Origin: Macrosoma leucophasiata
Lineage: Eukaryota; Arthropoda; Insecta; Lepidoptera; Hedylidae
DNA: 64,000 bases
Assembly (NCBI GenBank): GCA_036365455.1
Contig: JAWQUS010000004.1
Span: 5,153,501-5,217,500 of the forward strand
Direction of reading: 5' to 3'
In this document: in pieces, positions 31,061 through 41,728 of the stretch
Layout of the letters: each line of letters opens with the position of its first letter
How positions within the stretch are numbered: position 1 is the stretch's first letter
Made by a program: the position numbers and the translations under genes
The notes under the pieces: generated by a model
Told to the model about the DNA's origin: nothing
Seen by the model: only the letters and a program-made list of their open reading frames with translations
The model's database searches: none

Positions 31061-31609
31061 GAACTTTCGATACATCAACTTGTAGCAACTGTTGTAATGT
31101 TCCTAAGTGAACATATATATATTTTTATTTTATCATAGTTTTTTTTTAAATATCGATGTCAACCTACAATGTTTGCATCACTAGTAAATACAATGATTTG
31201 TTGCGCTAAAAAAATTCATATCCGTTGACTTGTGAACTGTCAAAACAGCCATACATTATCATTAATCATTATTTGGTATTTTTTCTCACTCCTTTTTAGC
31301 TACTGGACGTTCTCCTTTCGCGTAGGTACTATATTTGGATATGATTAAAGTTGCGTGGCAATGTTGTCATAAGTGTGAATGGCTCGTGTGTGTTGTCAAC
31401 GGTTCAATTTGAACCGACTTTATAAAAGGAGGATGTTATTAATTATTTCGTATGTTTTTATGTTTGTTCCTATTTCGACTGTTTTTGAACGATTTTGTCA
31501 TCTTTCTTTGTATTTTCCCCAATTATTCCGTCCATTGACGACCGATTTAAAACAAAAAAAATTAAGTTAAGTTAAAAAATAAGTTGGTCTTATTGTCACA
31601 ATACCTTAG
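31061..31609. other. No recognisable feature
   Basis: AT-rich. A short plus-strand frame near 31379-31570 lacks homology I can recognise. Confidence 0.2.
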
Positions 31610-31722
31610 GGTGTTAGTTGCCGTTTACCGCTTTGAACCAGATTGGCTTGAGGTTGCGAAAGACCGCTATAGGTGGAAAAAATTTAGGGAGGCTTTAGCC
31701 CAGCAGTGGGATGGTTGAGAAT
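31610..31722 (+). pseudogene. Extreme C-terminus of a Lin-W-type LINE
   Basis: The frame reads EVAKDRYRWKKFREALAQQW, then DG and TGA, the terminal block that follows the GRP-RW-DD region in the relics at 19110 and 37690. Only the last exon-sized piece survives. Confidence 0.6.
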
Positions 31723-31967
31723 TATCTCACACTTGGGGATAAGGCCCTTCAGTTAGTTAAATCTTATCTCGCACATCGGAAACAAGTTTTTCAAGTTAAT
31801 GCAATAAAATCTCATAATCCCAAAGGGCACAATATTCCTATTGGTCTATTTCTATTTTTAGTTTACGTAAATCAGTGTATTTGAATGGGTCGCGACTTTC
31901 ATGGTCTACAAAAGCCTCTTCCTCTCACTCTTTCACAAAAGACGCGTCCCGATATCTGAAGGTCTCT

Positions 31968-32480
31968 GTTGCACGCAATAGTGCTGTCGCCGCAGTGCTG
32001 CCGCAGCACCATACTTCTCTATTTTCTATTGCATTGCTCCCGTGACTTCATCGCGACACGTAGCTCGGAATGTAATCTCAAATTTTATATACATATCTAT
32101 ACATCTATACAAATAAATAAAATTGGATTGTCTGTTTGTAATATTAAAATTAACCGCTTTTTACTAAATGCAAAATGTGTGTATACCCGGTACATACGAG
32201 TATACTAAAACTACATTTCTTACAATTTCTGTCTGTCTGTCTGTCTGTTTGTTCCGGCTAGTCTCGGGAACGGCTGCACCGATTTTGACGGGACTTTATG
32301 TAATAAGGCGTAACTTAGGCTACTTTTATACTAGCTGCGCCCACGACTTCGTCCGGGTAGGTACTGAACAATTATAATTCTTACGGGGACGAAGTCGCAA
32401 GTACAGCTAGTAGATAATATATGGAGACCAGTAGTGCTGCGGCAGCACTGAGGCGGCAACACTGTTGCGTGCAGCGGAGT
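31968..32480. mobile_element. TIR element interrupted by a Helitron
   Basis: Left TGCACGCAATAGTGCTGTCG, then CCGCAGTGCTGCCGCAGCAC; the right end is the near-exact complement (GTGCTGCGGCAGCAC, TGTTGCGTGCA). TIRs of about 40 bp, strongly GC-rich, with no TSD fixed. A Helitron occupies 32096-32410. Confidence 0.65.
32096..32410 (+). mobile_element. Non-autonomous Helitron
   Basis: Starts TCTATACATC after A and ends AGTACAGCTAG before T, fitting the Helitron rule (TC..CTAG in an AT target). The interior has TTCTGTCTGTCTGTCTG and AACGGCTGCACCGATTTTGA. A second, inverted Helitron-like 3' end (CTAGCTGCGCCCACGACTTC) occurs at about 32332, so the copy may be chimeric. Confidence 0.65.
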
Positions 32481-33365
32481 TGAGAATCGTACTGTAGCTT
32501 CAACCCCCGCTAAAAATAACATTCTTGCAGAATTACTGGGAATCTCTAACATTTTCATTCTTAATACCTCCACTTTGTATCCCAACTGTTTTCACACGTG
32601 TCAGCCATAACATAATATTTGACCGTCTAAATTCCTAGCCAACATAAAACATTTATGTGCACTTTATAAAAATGTAGTCAATATATCACTGACTGAATAA
32701 ATTAATTCAATTACTAATGCTAATTCGATTATAAACGCTAATATAACAGAAGACCACCTAGAGTCCTATGTTAAACTCTTAATCTTTCGCCATCTCGTTT
32801 AAATGCTAATCATAAAATTTATTGAATTATATGTAGTGTAAGCGATTTATAAATTGTTGCCGAAGTGATAAAATATGCGATGTGATATATTATAATTATT
32901 TTAATACAGAATAAATAATAATGTGGGCGATAGGAATTTTGAAAAATTGATCATATTTTTTATAACAATAACAGCAGTTTATTATAGTTAAACTTTTATA
33001 TAAAAAGAAGAAGCTATGAATAATTCGTTAATGTTAATCTATATAATATATCTCATGAATATGGCAATTTAAATTCAAAAAGGTACCAAATCGGCGGTTT
33101 TAATGTAAACAATATTATAATAAAAGGTGAAAAATCTACAGAACTTTATTGGAAATGAATAATTTCGACGTAACTTAAAACAGCGATATCTTTATTCTAA
33201 ATGGAGATGAAGATTTCGAGTACTAAACAGAATGTGAAGATTATTTCCATAGATAAAATAAAAATCGCTATACGTATGATGTGGTGTCTCCCCCCCCCAG
33301 GAAAATGTCTCTAGATACGCTCATAATCATTATGTTCGTAATTGCTTAATGCATACACGCAAAAA
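32481..33365. other. No recognisable feature
   Basis: AT-rich. A C9 run at about 33291 is the only oddity. Confidence 0.2.
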
Positions 33366-33412
33366 ATCTACGTGCTTGTATGAAGAGAGTGATGAATGTG
33401 GAAGAAGCACGG
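33366..33412 (+). repeat. Rep-F fragment
   Basis: GTGCTTGTATGAAGAGAGTG and AATGTGGAAGAAGCACGG match the block encoding RACLKRMM..EAR of Rep-F. It abuts Rep-E. Confidence 0.45.
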
Positions 33413-33416
33413 CTTA

Positions 33417-33945
33417 AACTATTGGTACCTACTAGAGACTTGAAATTTGGCACAAGTATACATCTTTATCACGTCGACAAAGTGGTAGAATAAAAATATT
33501 TTTTATAAAGTTAGGGTACGTCCCCTACATGTAACACGTGGATAATTTGTTTTCTATAATAATAGTGTAGGATATCGTTGGATAGGTCTTTCAAAAATGT
33601 TAGGGGTGTGCTAAAATTTTTCGATTTAGGTAACTGTTCGTGATTTATTAAGCTTTAAAGTGCCAATTTTCGTTAGAGTCAAGTGTCTCCCCCCCCCCCT
33701 TCTACGAACTAAACGGTTGTTAGAAATTCAAACGTTACGGAAATAGTTACTACATATTATAATAATATGACGAAATTAAAATGAAAACCATCACACTTAT
33801 TTTGGTTTTACAAGTTTGCGAGTAATAGTCGACCAATGGTAATACTCGAAATTTTTGAACAACTCTAAAGAAAACATTTATTTGTTTTTTCATTACATTA
33901 ATCAAACCTAAAAATTACGGAACCCTACACTGCGCGTGGAACAGA
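33417..33945 (-). repeat. Rep-E copy
   Basis: Reversed. CTAGAGACTTGAAATTTGGC, GTAACACGTGGATAATTTG and AAAAATTACGGAACCCTACA are shared with other copies. It carries a C10 run at about 33692. Confidence 0.65.
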
Positions 33946-34943
33946 TTCGAATCCTTCACTAACTTTGACAGATTCGTAGAGCTTGTCTAAGCTGAAGTGA
34001 CGCCCCACTACTTAATTAGTTGCTTTCTATGTGTGAGTGCAAATATTAATAATGACACTTATTTGTATATGTCTTACGTCCATATTTGAAATTTGCTCGT
34101 GTGCGTTAATGCGATAGTGGGGCGCGTCATTTCAGCTAAGACGAGCTCTAAAGTTAGAGAAGAAGGTGAAATGTTAAAATAACTTTAGCAAATATCCTGG
34201 TGCAACCCAGGCCAATTGATCGTAAGCCGATATCGGTCCAAATGTAGCTTAAATGTAACTTATTACAAGATATAAGCACAGTCTAAAGAAAACGAACATG
34301 TTAAATACTGTGATATAAGTATTGTTTTATTTCGTTTCCACAAAAATTTTCTCGGAAAAGAGTCGAGAAATTGCGGTTGAGAAATCTCGAGACTCGGGAA
34401 TACAAGAAAGTCGAGAAATGAGAAACCCTTGTCGGCAACTATTCGAACGTATGGAAATAAGTGGTTACAAGCCAACAATTTGAGGCTCCTGCTCACACAT
34501 GAGAGCAAAATATCAAATAGGGTCTCCTAATTTTAACTAAGGCTACCCTTACGCGATATTACGCGTTGTTCGTTGTTAGCGGCTGAACTTCTAACTTGAT
34601 TTTACACTACAAGTGGTCCCAGCAAATAAAAGTCGATAATATATCATCTCAGACTTATTTAGAAATCTACACTGATATATTATGTGACCTTAAAGAGTTC
34701 TTTAAGGTCGAGAAGATAAGAAAAGTGAAAATTTACTCCATTGCGAGCTTTGCCTCGTGAGACCTTAGGGTCACACCAAAATGCCTTTCTAATGAAAAGA
34801 ATAGTAAATTTATGGAAATGACATGTATATTTAATAAAACTGATATCACTGAGTGATTGACAGACAACATACAGCTGAAGCTAGTGGTAGTAGAGAACCT
34901 GTAGTTTCAATTGGGAATGTAGGGGAATGTAGAACCCTTGAAT
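33946..34943. other. No recognisable feature
   Basis: AT-rich, unique-looking. The sequence around 34340-34430 has several CGAGAAAT repeats, too short to classify. Confidence 0.2.
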
Positions 34944-34987
34944 AATAAGATTATGTAAATCCTAGAAAGGGCTTACATAATCTTATT
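34944..34987. repeat. 15-bp inverted repeat next to Rep-D
   Basis: AATAAGATTATGTAA and its exact complement are separated by 14 nt. The right arm overlaps the Rep-D target-site duplication. Confidence 0.75.
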
Positions 34988-34995
34988 CATCACAT

Positions 34996-35229
34996 GGAAG
35001 AGCGCATGGCCCCGCGGCTGGTGTAAATCGCAAGCGATCTACTCGGTTGTGCGATATGGGCGGTCGGGTGTGTGATAGGTGACCGTTAGTAACAAATTAA
35101 AATGCGCATATCCGTGCTTGGGAGGGCAAGTTAAGCCGTCAGTCCCGGTTGCTATCGACAGATAAACCTTGTCGGAGGTAAGGCTACCTATGGGCCGTTT
35201 AAAAATATAAAAGCGAGTTGGATAGGTAA
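34996..35229 (+). mobile_element. Rep-D copy 2 (5S-like SINE, 3'-shortened)
   Basis: The 5' end GGAAGAGCGCATGGCCCCGC matches the full-length copy at 36436-36810. TSD TTATTCATCACAT at 34983-34995 and 35230-35242. The last about 100 bp and (ATT)n tail are absent, and the 5S-like box A is partly lost here. Confidence 0.8.
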
Positions 35230-35242
35230 TTATTCATCACAT

Positions 35243-35512
35243 ATTAAGGTAGTTTATGAATTAATATTCGTTATTTTAAATGTAAGTAGGTACCTACTCC
35301 CCTATCATTGAATTGAATAAAATCATAAACGTGTATGAATCTTATAAACAGGTGACTCTTTATGATGCGAAAATCATGATATTTTGTAATTAAGCAAAAA
35401 TATAAAAATGAGGTATACCTACCTAAACAAACGCATAAATTTCAATTTTGAGATTTTGTTGACAATTAGCTATAAGACATACACAAATGTTCTTATAACA
35501 TTTACATTAGTA
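35243..35512. other. No recognisable feature
   Basis: AT-rich spacer between Rep-D and Rep-F. Confidence 0.2.
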
Positions 35513-35690
35513 TGTATGTATGTATGTATCTCACGCCAGGTCCCTAACGGGGTAGACAGTGAGTGTAGAGCGCCAGATATCCCGGTTCTGACAAACCTCT
35601 CGTGCCTCGTCTACCTTCATCATTCTCTTCAAACATGCACGCCGATTCCTAAGACTTTTGACCCCACCATCAGACAGTACATTAGTTATG
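35513..35690 (-). pseudogene. Rep-F LINE C-terminus, open to the stop
   Basis: The minus-strand frame is uninterrupted over DGGVKSLRNRRACLKRMM, KVDEAREVCQNRDIWRS and VYPVRDLA-stop. The 3' UTR is followed by the complement of a CATACATACATACATA tail (35513-35527). It is the best-preserved C-terminus of this family here, but 5'-truncated. Confidence 0.65.
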
Positions 35691-36296
35691 ATAGAAAAAC
35701 AACTCGTGTCACGAAGGGCAAGCGGAGAGCGCGGGGTGTGCCCGGTACACAAACAAGCAAGTGGACGAACCAATTTTTGGCAAAAAATCATCAGTTCTAA
35801 CATAAATATGTTTTTTATCGGTACACAATCACCAAAAAGATATTCGCACTAAAAAGTACCCTGTTTAGTATATCAAGTTCAAGCTAGCTTACCACTTGAA
35901 CGATGAATAAAAACGTTTTTCCTTTTATAGAATTTTAGTACGTGTCCGACACGTCTTTAGATTTATAACTATAGACTATAAACAATTTAAATACTATACA
36001 ATCCACTAATGGAATCATAAAAAAAAATATCAAACGAATAAACTTATCTTTTATTGGGAAAAACAAACTTCTCTTGAATAATATACGATATTACTGTAAA
36101 GGTTTTATTTTCGTATTATTCTATTTCCAGTGTATTTTTTTTTTTAAGTGTAAACTTTATTAGCAACATCTTGCACTTTTTGGTTAATAATGTTAAACTC
36201 GCATCAGGACACGTGACCCTGATAGAAAATGCGTAAGACGGATTCGTGATCAGAATTGCATGCTCCTATGTTTTTGGGGCCCAATGTCAGCTGTCA
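35691..36296. other. Mostly unassigned; dispersed fragment at 36180
   Basis: GCATCAGGACACGTGACCCTG near 36203 is the complement of sequence at about 8870. The rest is AT-rich without features. Confidence 0.25.
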
Positions 36297-36435
36297 TGGT
36301 TAGTGGTGATGGTGGTAGTGGTAGTGGTAGTAGTGGTAGTGGTGGTGGTGGTGTTGGTGGTATTGGTGGTGTCGTTGGCGTTGGTGGTGTTAGTGGACTT
36401 GGTGGTGTTGGTGGCGTTGGTGGTGCAAAACAAAT
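36297..36435. repeat. GGT/GTT-rich minisatellite
   Basis: An imperfect triplet array (GTGGTGGTGGTG, with GTTGGTGGT and GGCGTTGGTGG variants) with strong G/C strand asymmetry. Frames across it are low complexity (V/L/G or T/P repeats) and not credible genes. Confidence 0.9.
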
Positions 36436-36810
36436 ATAATAATAATAATAATAATGGCAACCCATTATACGTCCCACTGCTGGGCACGAGTCTCTCCCCT
36501 TTTTTTTGGGGGGGAGGCCTGGAGCTTACTCCACCACGCTGCTCCAATGCGGATTGGTGGAGGTGGGTGGGTTAGTGGCCAACCCGCTGTCGGATGTTTT
36601 CAAACCGCCCATAAGGCCTCCGACAAGGTTTAACGACTGCTATCTATCGATAGCAACCGGGACCGACGGCTTAACGTGCCCTCCGAAGCACGGAAACACG
36701 CATTTAATTTGCCACTAGCGGTCACCCATCACACTACCCGACCGCGCCCGTAGTGCTTAACCGAGCAGATCGCTTACGATCTACACCAGCCGCTGGGCCA
36801 TGCGCGCTTC
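36436..36810 (-). mobile_element. Rep-D copy 3 (full-length 5S-like SINE)
   Basis: Read on the minus strand: a GAAGCGCGCATGG 5' end, then a head with GGTTAAGCACTACGGGCGCG and GATGGGTGACCGCTAGTGG, a body, then an (ATT)n tail. The head matches the 5S rRNA internal promoter (TTAAGCA..CGGGCGCGGT..GATGGGTGACCGC). TSD GTGCAAAACAAAT (36423-36435) and GTGCAAAAACAAAT (36811-36824). Confidence 0.85.
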
Positions 36811-36924
36811 GTGCAAAAACAAATGCACTATGTTAATATTGAAGTTTTCACTTCTGTCGGCTTTCCCGGAGTTCAACCCTTTGTTTTTATGCATAGAAGG
36901 TGGAACGAGCATATAGTTCAGTTG

Positions 36925-37005
36925 AATGACTGCACTAGCGGCGGAATTCTCCTATACTAGAGGACAATGGGTCGTCACGTCCCGACGCCTTCAAAAGCGA
37001 CGATC
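36925..37005 (-). repeat. Rep-H fragment
   Basis: TTGAATGACTGCACTAGCGG and GGGTCGTCACGTCCCGACGC match the left half of Rep-H reversed. Confidence 0.55.
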
Positions 37006-37689
37006 ACACCCTATAAAATAGTTCAGCAGAACAGAAGTCAAAACCGCTGAAAAAAAAAAACAAATTTCTATTTAAGCAATTCTGGAATCAGTTAAACACA
37101 AATCAAATCAATCAAGAAACTGCGGAACCCTATGCAACTGACACTTCAAACCTTGGACGACTTGGTCACAAAGTTCACTGCCAAGTCAAGTTATAATACT
37201 CTTGTTTAATGAATTGAGCGAATCAATACAACTGCGAACTCAGATCTTAAAGTCAAATATCATCTGTCATCATTTAACAATCGATCTGCAATTGTCAAGG
37301 AAGTAATAAACATAATAAATAATAAAGATCAAAGTCATAAGGATATCGGTATTCACCTTGAAATTTTACTTAAAAATTATAATCATGATGAGAATTTTGA
37401 CTCATTCGCCTAACGTGAATCTTATTAATCATTGGGTTATTTGGGTCGATCGGATCCATTGCTGGGAGATCAAATTAAGTAATAATTATTCATGTGATCA
37501 GGAGGCACTGTAGAGCGCCCGCTAAGACGAGCCAATCGAAGGACAAGGATTTCCTTTTCTCGCTACGTTTCGTTTTTTATTGAACCTAGCTTTGGTTTGG
37601 ATTACCTACTACCTTAACAAACAGCCTTGTTTTAAATTATAACTACGGTGTAAAGTTTCTGAAGTTTGGGCTTTTAAAGTTAGAAACTT
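37006..37689. other. No recognisable feature
   Basis: AT-rich, unique-looking. Nothing assignable. Confidence 0.2.
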
Positions 37690-38085
37690 GGCTCTTCATC
37701 ATCATTCAGCCGAAAGACGTCCACTGTTGGACATAAACCTACCCAAAGATTGCTACAACGAACGGTCCTGAGCCGCTCTCATCCAGCGATTGGACGCCAC
37801 CGTCGGTCCACCTCGAGCTTGGCCTGCCTACGCTTCGTCTACCGGTACGAAATCGCCATTCAAAAACTCTTCTGCCCCACTGCCACTTGAGTTTCGCCAT
37901 TCGGTGAGCTATATTGGTTACCTTGGTACTCATGCAGATCTCCTCATTTCTGATTCGATCTCGACGAGGAACTCCGAGCATTGCTTTCTCCATTGCTCTC
38001 TGCATGACCTGGAGCCTTCTTACGAGGCCCATAGTAAGCGACCACGTTTCAGTTCCGTGTGGCATCTGTGCCGCAAATCACAGGG
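37690..38085 (-). pseudogene. C-terminal end of a Lin-W-type LINE
   Basis: The minus frame gives GTETWSLTMGLVRRLQVMQR, IRNEEICMSTKVTNIAHRMA, KLKWQWG and FRTGRRSVGRPSSRW. Compared with 19110 it lacks the GH-RR-D-RW segment after KWQWG. Near the end, VYVQQWTSFG and TGA follow in a shifted frame, then an (ATG)n tail. Deletion, frameshift and 5' truncation show it is dead. Confidence 0.75.
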
Positions 38086-38564
38086 CCGAACAGATGTGAA
38101 TTACTTTGAAATAGCGACTTTTAGTGTAAACGGAGTATTACCAACTAACGTTACAAGTCAATGATCCATCAACATCTTGGGCTCGGGTCAGTGTCGAGTG
38201 GCGCACGCGTTGAATGATTCTACAAACTTTTATTTTGACAACTATATTTGCGGAAACCACCATATTGGTTTTCCTACAACTGTGGAGTAACCAACAATTC
38301 AGTTTAAAATTTGACTTTTGGGTCGTTCTTTATACACATAACTATAAACCGGTTTTACTAAGAAGCAAGTCAGAAAAAATGAAAAAATGCGCTACAACAA
38401 ACAAGATGTTTTTCACCGCAACACACAATATATTGAGCAACTGTTTTTTTATTTTAGTTTTTTAAGTTTATACCTAAATATAAGCTGTTTAAAATATTTT
38501 TTTTATTTGGTAGTATGCCTTTCGAAACCCAGTGTAGGGACTCGAGTGTGTAGGCATCTCCGCG
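38086..38564. other. No recognisable feature
   Basis: AT-rich. Short frames around 38214-38572 have no recognised homology. Confidence 0.2.
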
Positions 38565-38757
38565 TTACCTAATCGATCTGCCGCCATATAGTAGTGTTCA
38601 GGTATATCGTATTCCAATTAGATGGTAAATGGTAACGTATGGCCCTGTAATAACTATCACAGAGACAACATAGTTGTCAGAGGTGGCAACGCATCTGCAT
38701 TTTGACATCTAGTTTTTGTGTATATATGTTTGCCATCTTCGTGACATAAAAATTGCT
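38565..38757 (+). mobile_element. Rep-A copy, variant subfamily
   Basis: 5'-truncated start at ATTACCTAATCGATCTGCCG. It shares CGTAATTTCC-equivalent TAATAACTATCACAGAGACA with 41523, 59259 and 62420, which define a subfamily distinct from 4949 and 47084. Confidence 0.65.
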
Positions 38758-38975
38758 ATCGAATTCTTTTAATTCACGAATTTTGGTCACCCCATCAAAA
38801 CACGTACTTGAATTGTCCGAGTGTTTACTCTGTCACTAGATTGTTTGTATAACTTATATTGGACGTCAAGCAACTAATAAATCCCACTTGTTTGACCGAA
38901 CAGATACATTGTTGATATTGCGTATGTAAATAATTGAGAGATTAATACGAGGATAGGTACTCTACACTGTTTTTG

Positions 38976-39599
38976 TATGATCATAGTAGCTAACGAGTAT
39001 ATTCAAGATTATGTGAGACGAGCAATTACCTACCATTTAACAGGACTTAGATATTCGATTACTTTTGCTGAACTTCAAGCCCATTAACTTGGTGGTAAAA
39101 CTACTCAGCAAGCGCCCGATAAAATATATATTATGATCATAGTAGCTAACGAGTATATTCAAGATTATGTGAGACGAGCAATTACCTACCATTTAACAGG
39201 ACTTAGATATTCGATTACTTTTGCTGAACTTCAAGCCCATTAACTTGGTGGTAAAACTACTCAGCAAGCGCCCGATAAAATATATATTATGATCATAGTA
39301 GCTAACGAGTATATTCAAGATTATGTGAGACGAGCAATTACCTACCATTTAACAGGACTTAGATATTCGATTACTTTTGCTGAACTTCAAGCCCATTAAC
39401 TTGGTGGTAAAACTTCTCAGCAAGCGCCCGATAAAATATATATTATGATCATAGTAGCTAGCGAGTATATTCAAGATTATGTGAGACGAGCAATTACCTA
39501 CCATTTAACAGGACTTAGATATTCGATTACTTTTGCTGAACTTCAAGCCCATTAACTTGGTGGTAAAACTACTCAGCAAGCGCCCGATAAAATATATAT
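38976..39599. repeat. Four tandem copies of a 156-bp unit
   Basis: Units start at 38976, 39132, 39288 and 39444, each TATGATCATAGTAGCTAACG at the start. I see only two substitutions among the four (39415 and 39461), plus AT-run variation at the edge. No frame spans a unit. It does not match any other sequence in the window. Confidence 0.98.
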
Positions 39600-39627
39600 A
39601 TATGACTCCGTATTAACTGCAACAAAA

Positions 39628-39770
39628 ATGGCGTCAAAAGAGTCCTTCAGGGCTGGCAGCGCGTTGGCAACTCCCCTGGTGTTGCATATGTTCATAGGCG
39701 ACGGTGACTACTTTCCATTAGGTGGCCCGTCTGCTTGTCAGTCAAACCTTGGGAATAAAAAAAACACAGG
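39628..39770 (+). mobile_element. Rep-L retroposon copy
   Basis: GAGTCCTTCAGGGCTGGCAG, ATGTTCATAGGCGACGGTGA and CCCGTCTGCTTGTCAGTC precede an A-rich end. The sequence resembles a very common lepidopteran SINE (from memory). The inverted relative is at 43728. Confidence 0.6.
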
Positions 39771-40102
39771 CAAAACTACTTATAGCCGAATATTCAAACA
39801 TCACTTAATTTCCAGCAACCCTCAAATATAAGCTATCTCTGTCGTTTGTACGTGTTTTACAGACAGAATACTTTTATGTCCCACTTAGATTTGGACGTTA
39901 GATATTAGTTAACAAAGTATCGTTCAGTAAGTATCAGGAATGTCCTCTTCAGTAGCTTAGTCAAGACATCCTACGGACCTTGGATCAATCTGGAGATCGC
40001 ACCTATAACAAATTAGTATTTTTCTAAATCTTTATACAATGAAAATAAACAGCTACAGGAACTACATAGTAACCAAGTCCGACATCATGGCCTAAAGCAG
40101 AG
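39771..40102. other. No recognisable feature
   Basis: AT-rich. Nothing assignable. Confidence 0.2.
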
Positions 40103-40320
40103 AATATGTAATAATACTACGTATAGAATGGACACTTCGACGTCCCGCCCGATTTCCCCGCCTCACGCAACCACCTCCCGTCTTATGGGCGACGGTTGGT
40201 ATTCTCTACGTGCTACGCACACAAGTGCACGTATAAATACACGTCACTGATTGATGGCTGTGAAATAGAAACCATATTAAGCGTTTGTAAAGCATTTTGG
40301 CGGAGTGAAGAAAGGCTCAT
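40103..40320 (+). repeat. Rep-I copy 3
   Basis: Longest copy. Blocks ATGTAATAATACTACGTATA, GGACACTTCGACGTCCCG, CTTATGGGCGACGGTTGGTA and TTTTGGCGGAGTG are all present. Ends undefined. Confidence 0.65.
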
Positions 40321-40815
40321 AGATTTCGTTGGCTTAATCATCTTGATTTTTTTTTAATTTAATTAATTAATTTAATTTAATCAACTTGAACGTATGGATT
40401 AGGATCTAATTGTGAAAAGAGCTTTTAATTCGCTGGCATTGTGTACGCAATATATAAAAATCATAATAATCTTACAAAATAACTTTTAATACCATTCTTT
40501 ATACTATTTTCTTAGGTATACGACAGTTTTTTAGTATATTTCTTAATTAAATAGCGCGGCTCGATTGTGCCGTTCGTCGGCATTATTTGCTGATTTAATT
40601 TATGGCTATCGAAAGAGTTGTTGATACGTTTTATTCAACAGTTACTTTATTATAACACAACGGTAAATAGGCAGATGACGATTTAACTTAGAAATTTTAA
40701 GTGATTTTTATTTTTTTCTCAATAGAAAAACAATATGTACCTACCTACTATGTTTTTATCTTTATATAAGTTGTTTTTTTTTTCTGATATGACCTACATT
40801 AACCTAATATATAAC
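40321..40815. other. No recognisable feature
   Basis: Very AT-rich, including AATTTAATTAATTAATTTAA at about 40356. Nothing assignable. Confidence 0.2.
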
Positions 40816-41460
40816 CGGCCGTACCCACGCTCTCTGATAACGCGCTAGTCGGAGAACACAAAAAATACTAAATAAAACAAACAAAAAACGGAACGCGGGG
40901 TTCGCGGCCGGCGGGGAGGGGGAATATGGACGTCATCACACCACGCACGGCACTCGCATACGGCCGCGGCACACTAAATCATATCTATTTATTATATATA
41001 TAAATAATTGATGTCATATAATATTTTATTTTTTATTTTTATTTAAATATATATTATTATATCTATAAATATATGCTTTTTAAAAATATTTTATCTAATA
41101 AATTCATGGTTATTATGTGTGTACTTATTTTATACTATTATCTAAATTTAATGGCTTGGTTTAATGTTTTTTTTCTTCTTTTTTTGTTTATTAACGTGTT
41201 TTTTTTTTGTTTTATTTTATTTTATAGGCAGCAGTTGGGCATCCGTGGTTCACACTATAAGGCCGCAACATAATACCAGCGCCGGGTTATTAATCCGGCA
41301 CAATGCTCTGAGTTGGGGACCCTTTTGGACATTTTATTAATTAAGTTTTATTTTGTATAAATTCTTGTTTTTTTTTTTTACATCTTTTCCTTTTTCTGCT
41401 TTATTTTTTTACTATCCAAATAAATATATTTTTCTTTCTTTCTTTCTTCTTTCTTTCTTA
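40816..41460 (+). mobile_element. Rep-K copy 1, retroposon with (TTTC)n tail
   Basis: GC-rich head (GGAACGCGGGGTTCGCGGCC), a long AT-rich middle, then a conserved block CAGCAGTTGGGCATCCGT..CATAATACCAGCGCCGGGTT..GAGTTGGGGACCC, then AATAAATATATT and a TTTC tail at 41428-41458. It matches 55665-56262 in reverse along its length. No coding frame. Confidence 0.7.
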
Positions 41461-41522
41461 CATTGATACGTAGGTATACATAGATATGTAGATACATTGA
41501 TATGTATAAACAAAAAAGGTCT

Positions 41523-41728
41523 AACTGGTGCTAAAGTTTCAGTGTAGGAGCTAGACGGCATAGGCACCACCGTATTACCTAATCTATCTGCCACCAAATG
41601 GTAGTGTTCAGCACTATCGTGTTCCGGTTAGATGGTAATGTATGGCCCCGTAATAGCTATCACAGAGGCATTAACACTAAGGTTGAGTTGAGGTTGAGAC
41701 CTTGTGCTTCACTTTCATAACATAAAAA
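41523..41728 (+). mobile_element. Rep-A copy, variant subfamily
   Basis: CTGGTGCTAAAGTTTCAGTG to CATAACATAAAAAAA. It lacks the block from CCTCAGGAGTGG to CAATGTGAACTGC. The A tail is continuous with the start of a Rep-E copy. Confidence 0.65.

Noticed and set aside
36246..36575. Frames with V/L or T/P repeats
   Set aside because: They translate the GGT-rich minisatellite and the adjoining SINE; no protein-like composition.
36690..36810. A functional 5S rRNA gene
   Set aside because: Only promoter-like blocks match; the flanking 5S sequence is absent and the unit has a SINE body, tail and TSD.
38976..39599. CRISPR-like or regulatory direct repeats
   Set aside because: Units are contiguous 156-bp copies without unique spacers, in a eukaryotic context.
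41426..41460. TTTC run as an independent microsatellite
   Set aside because: The same run occurs at the same place in Rep-K at 55671, so it is the tail of that retroposon.
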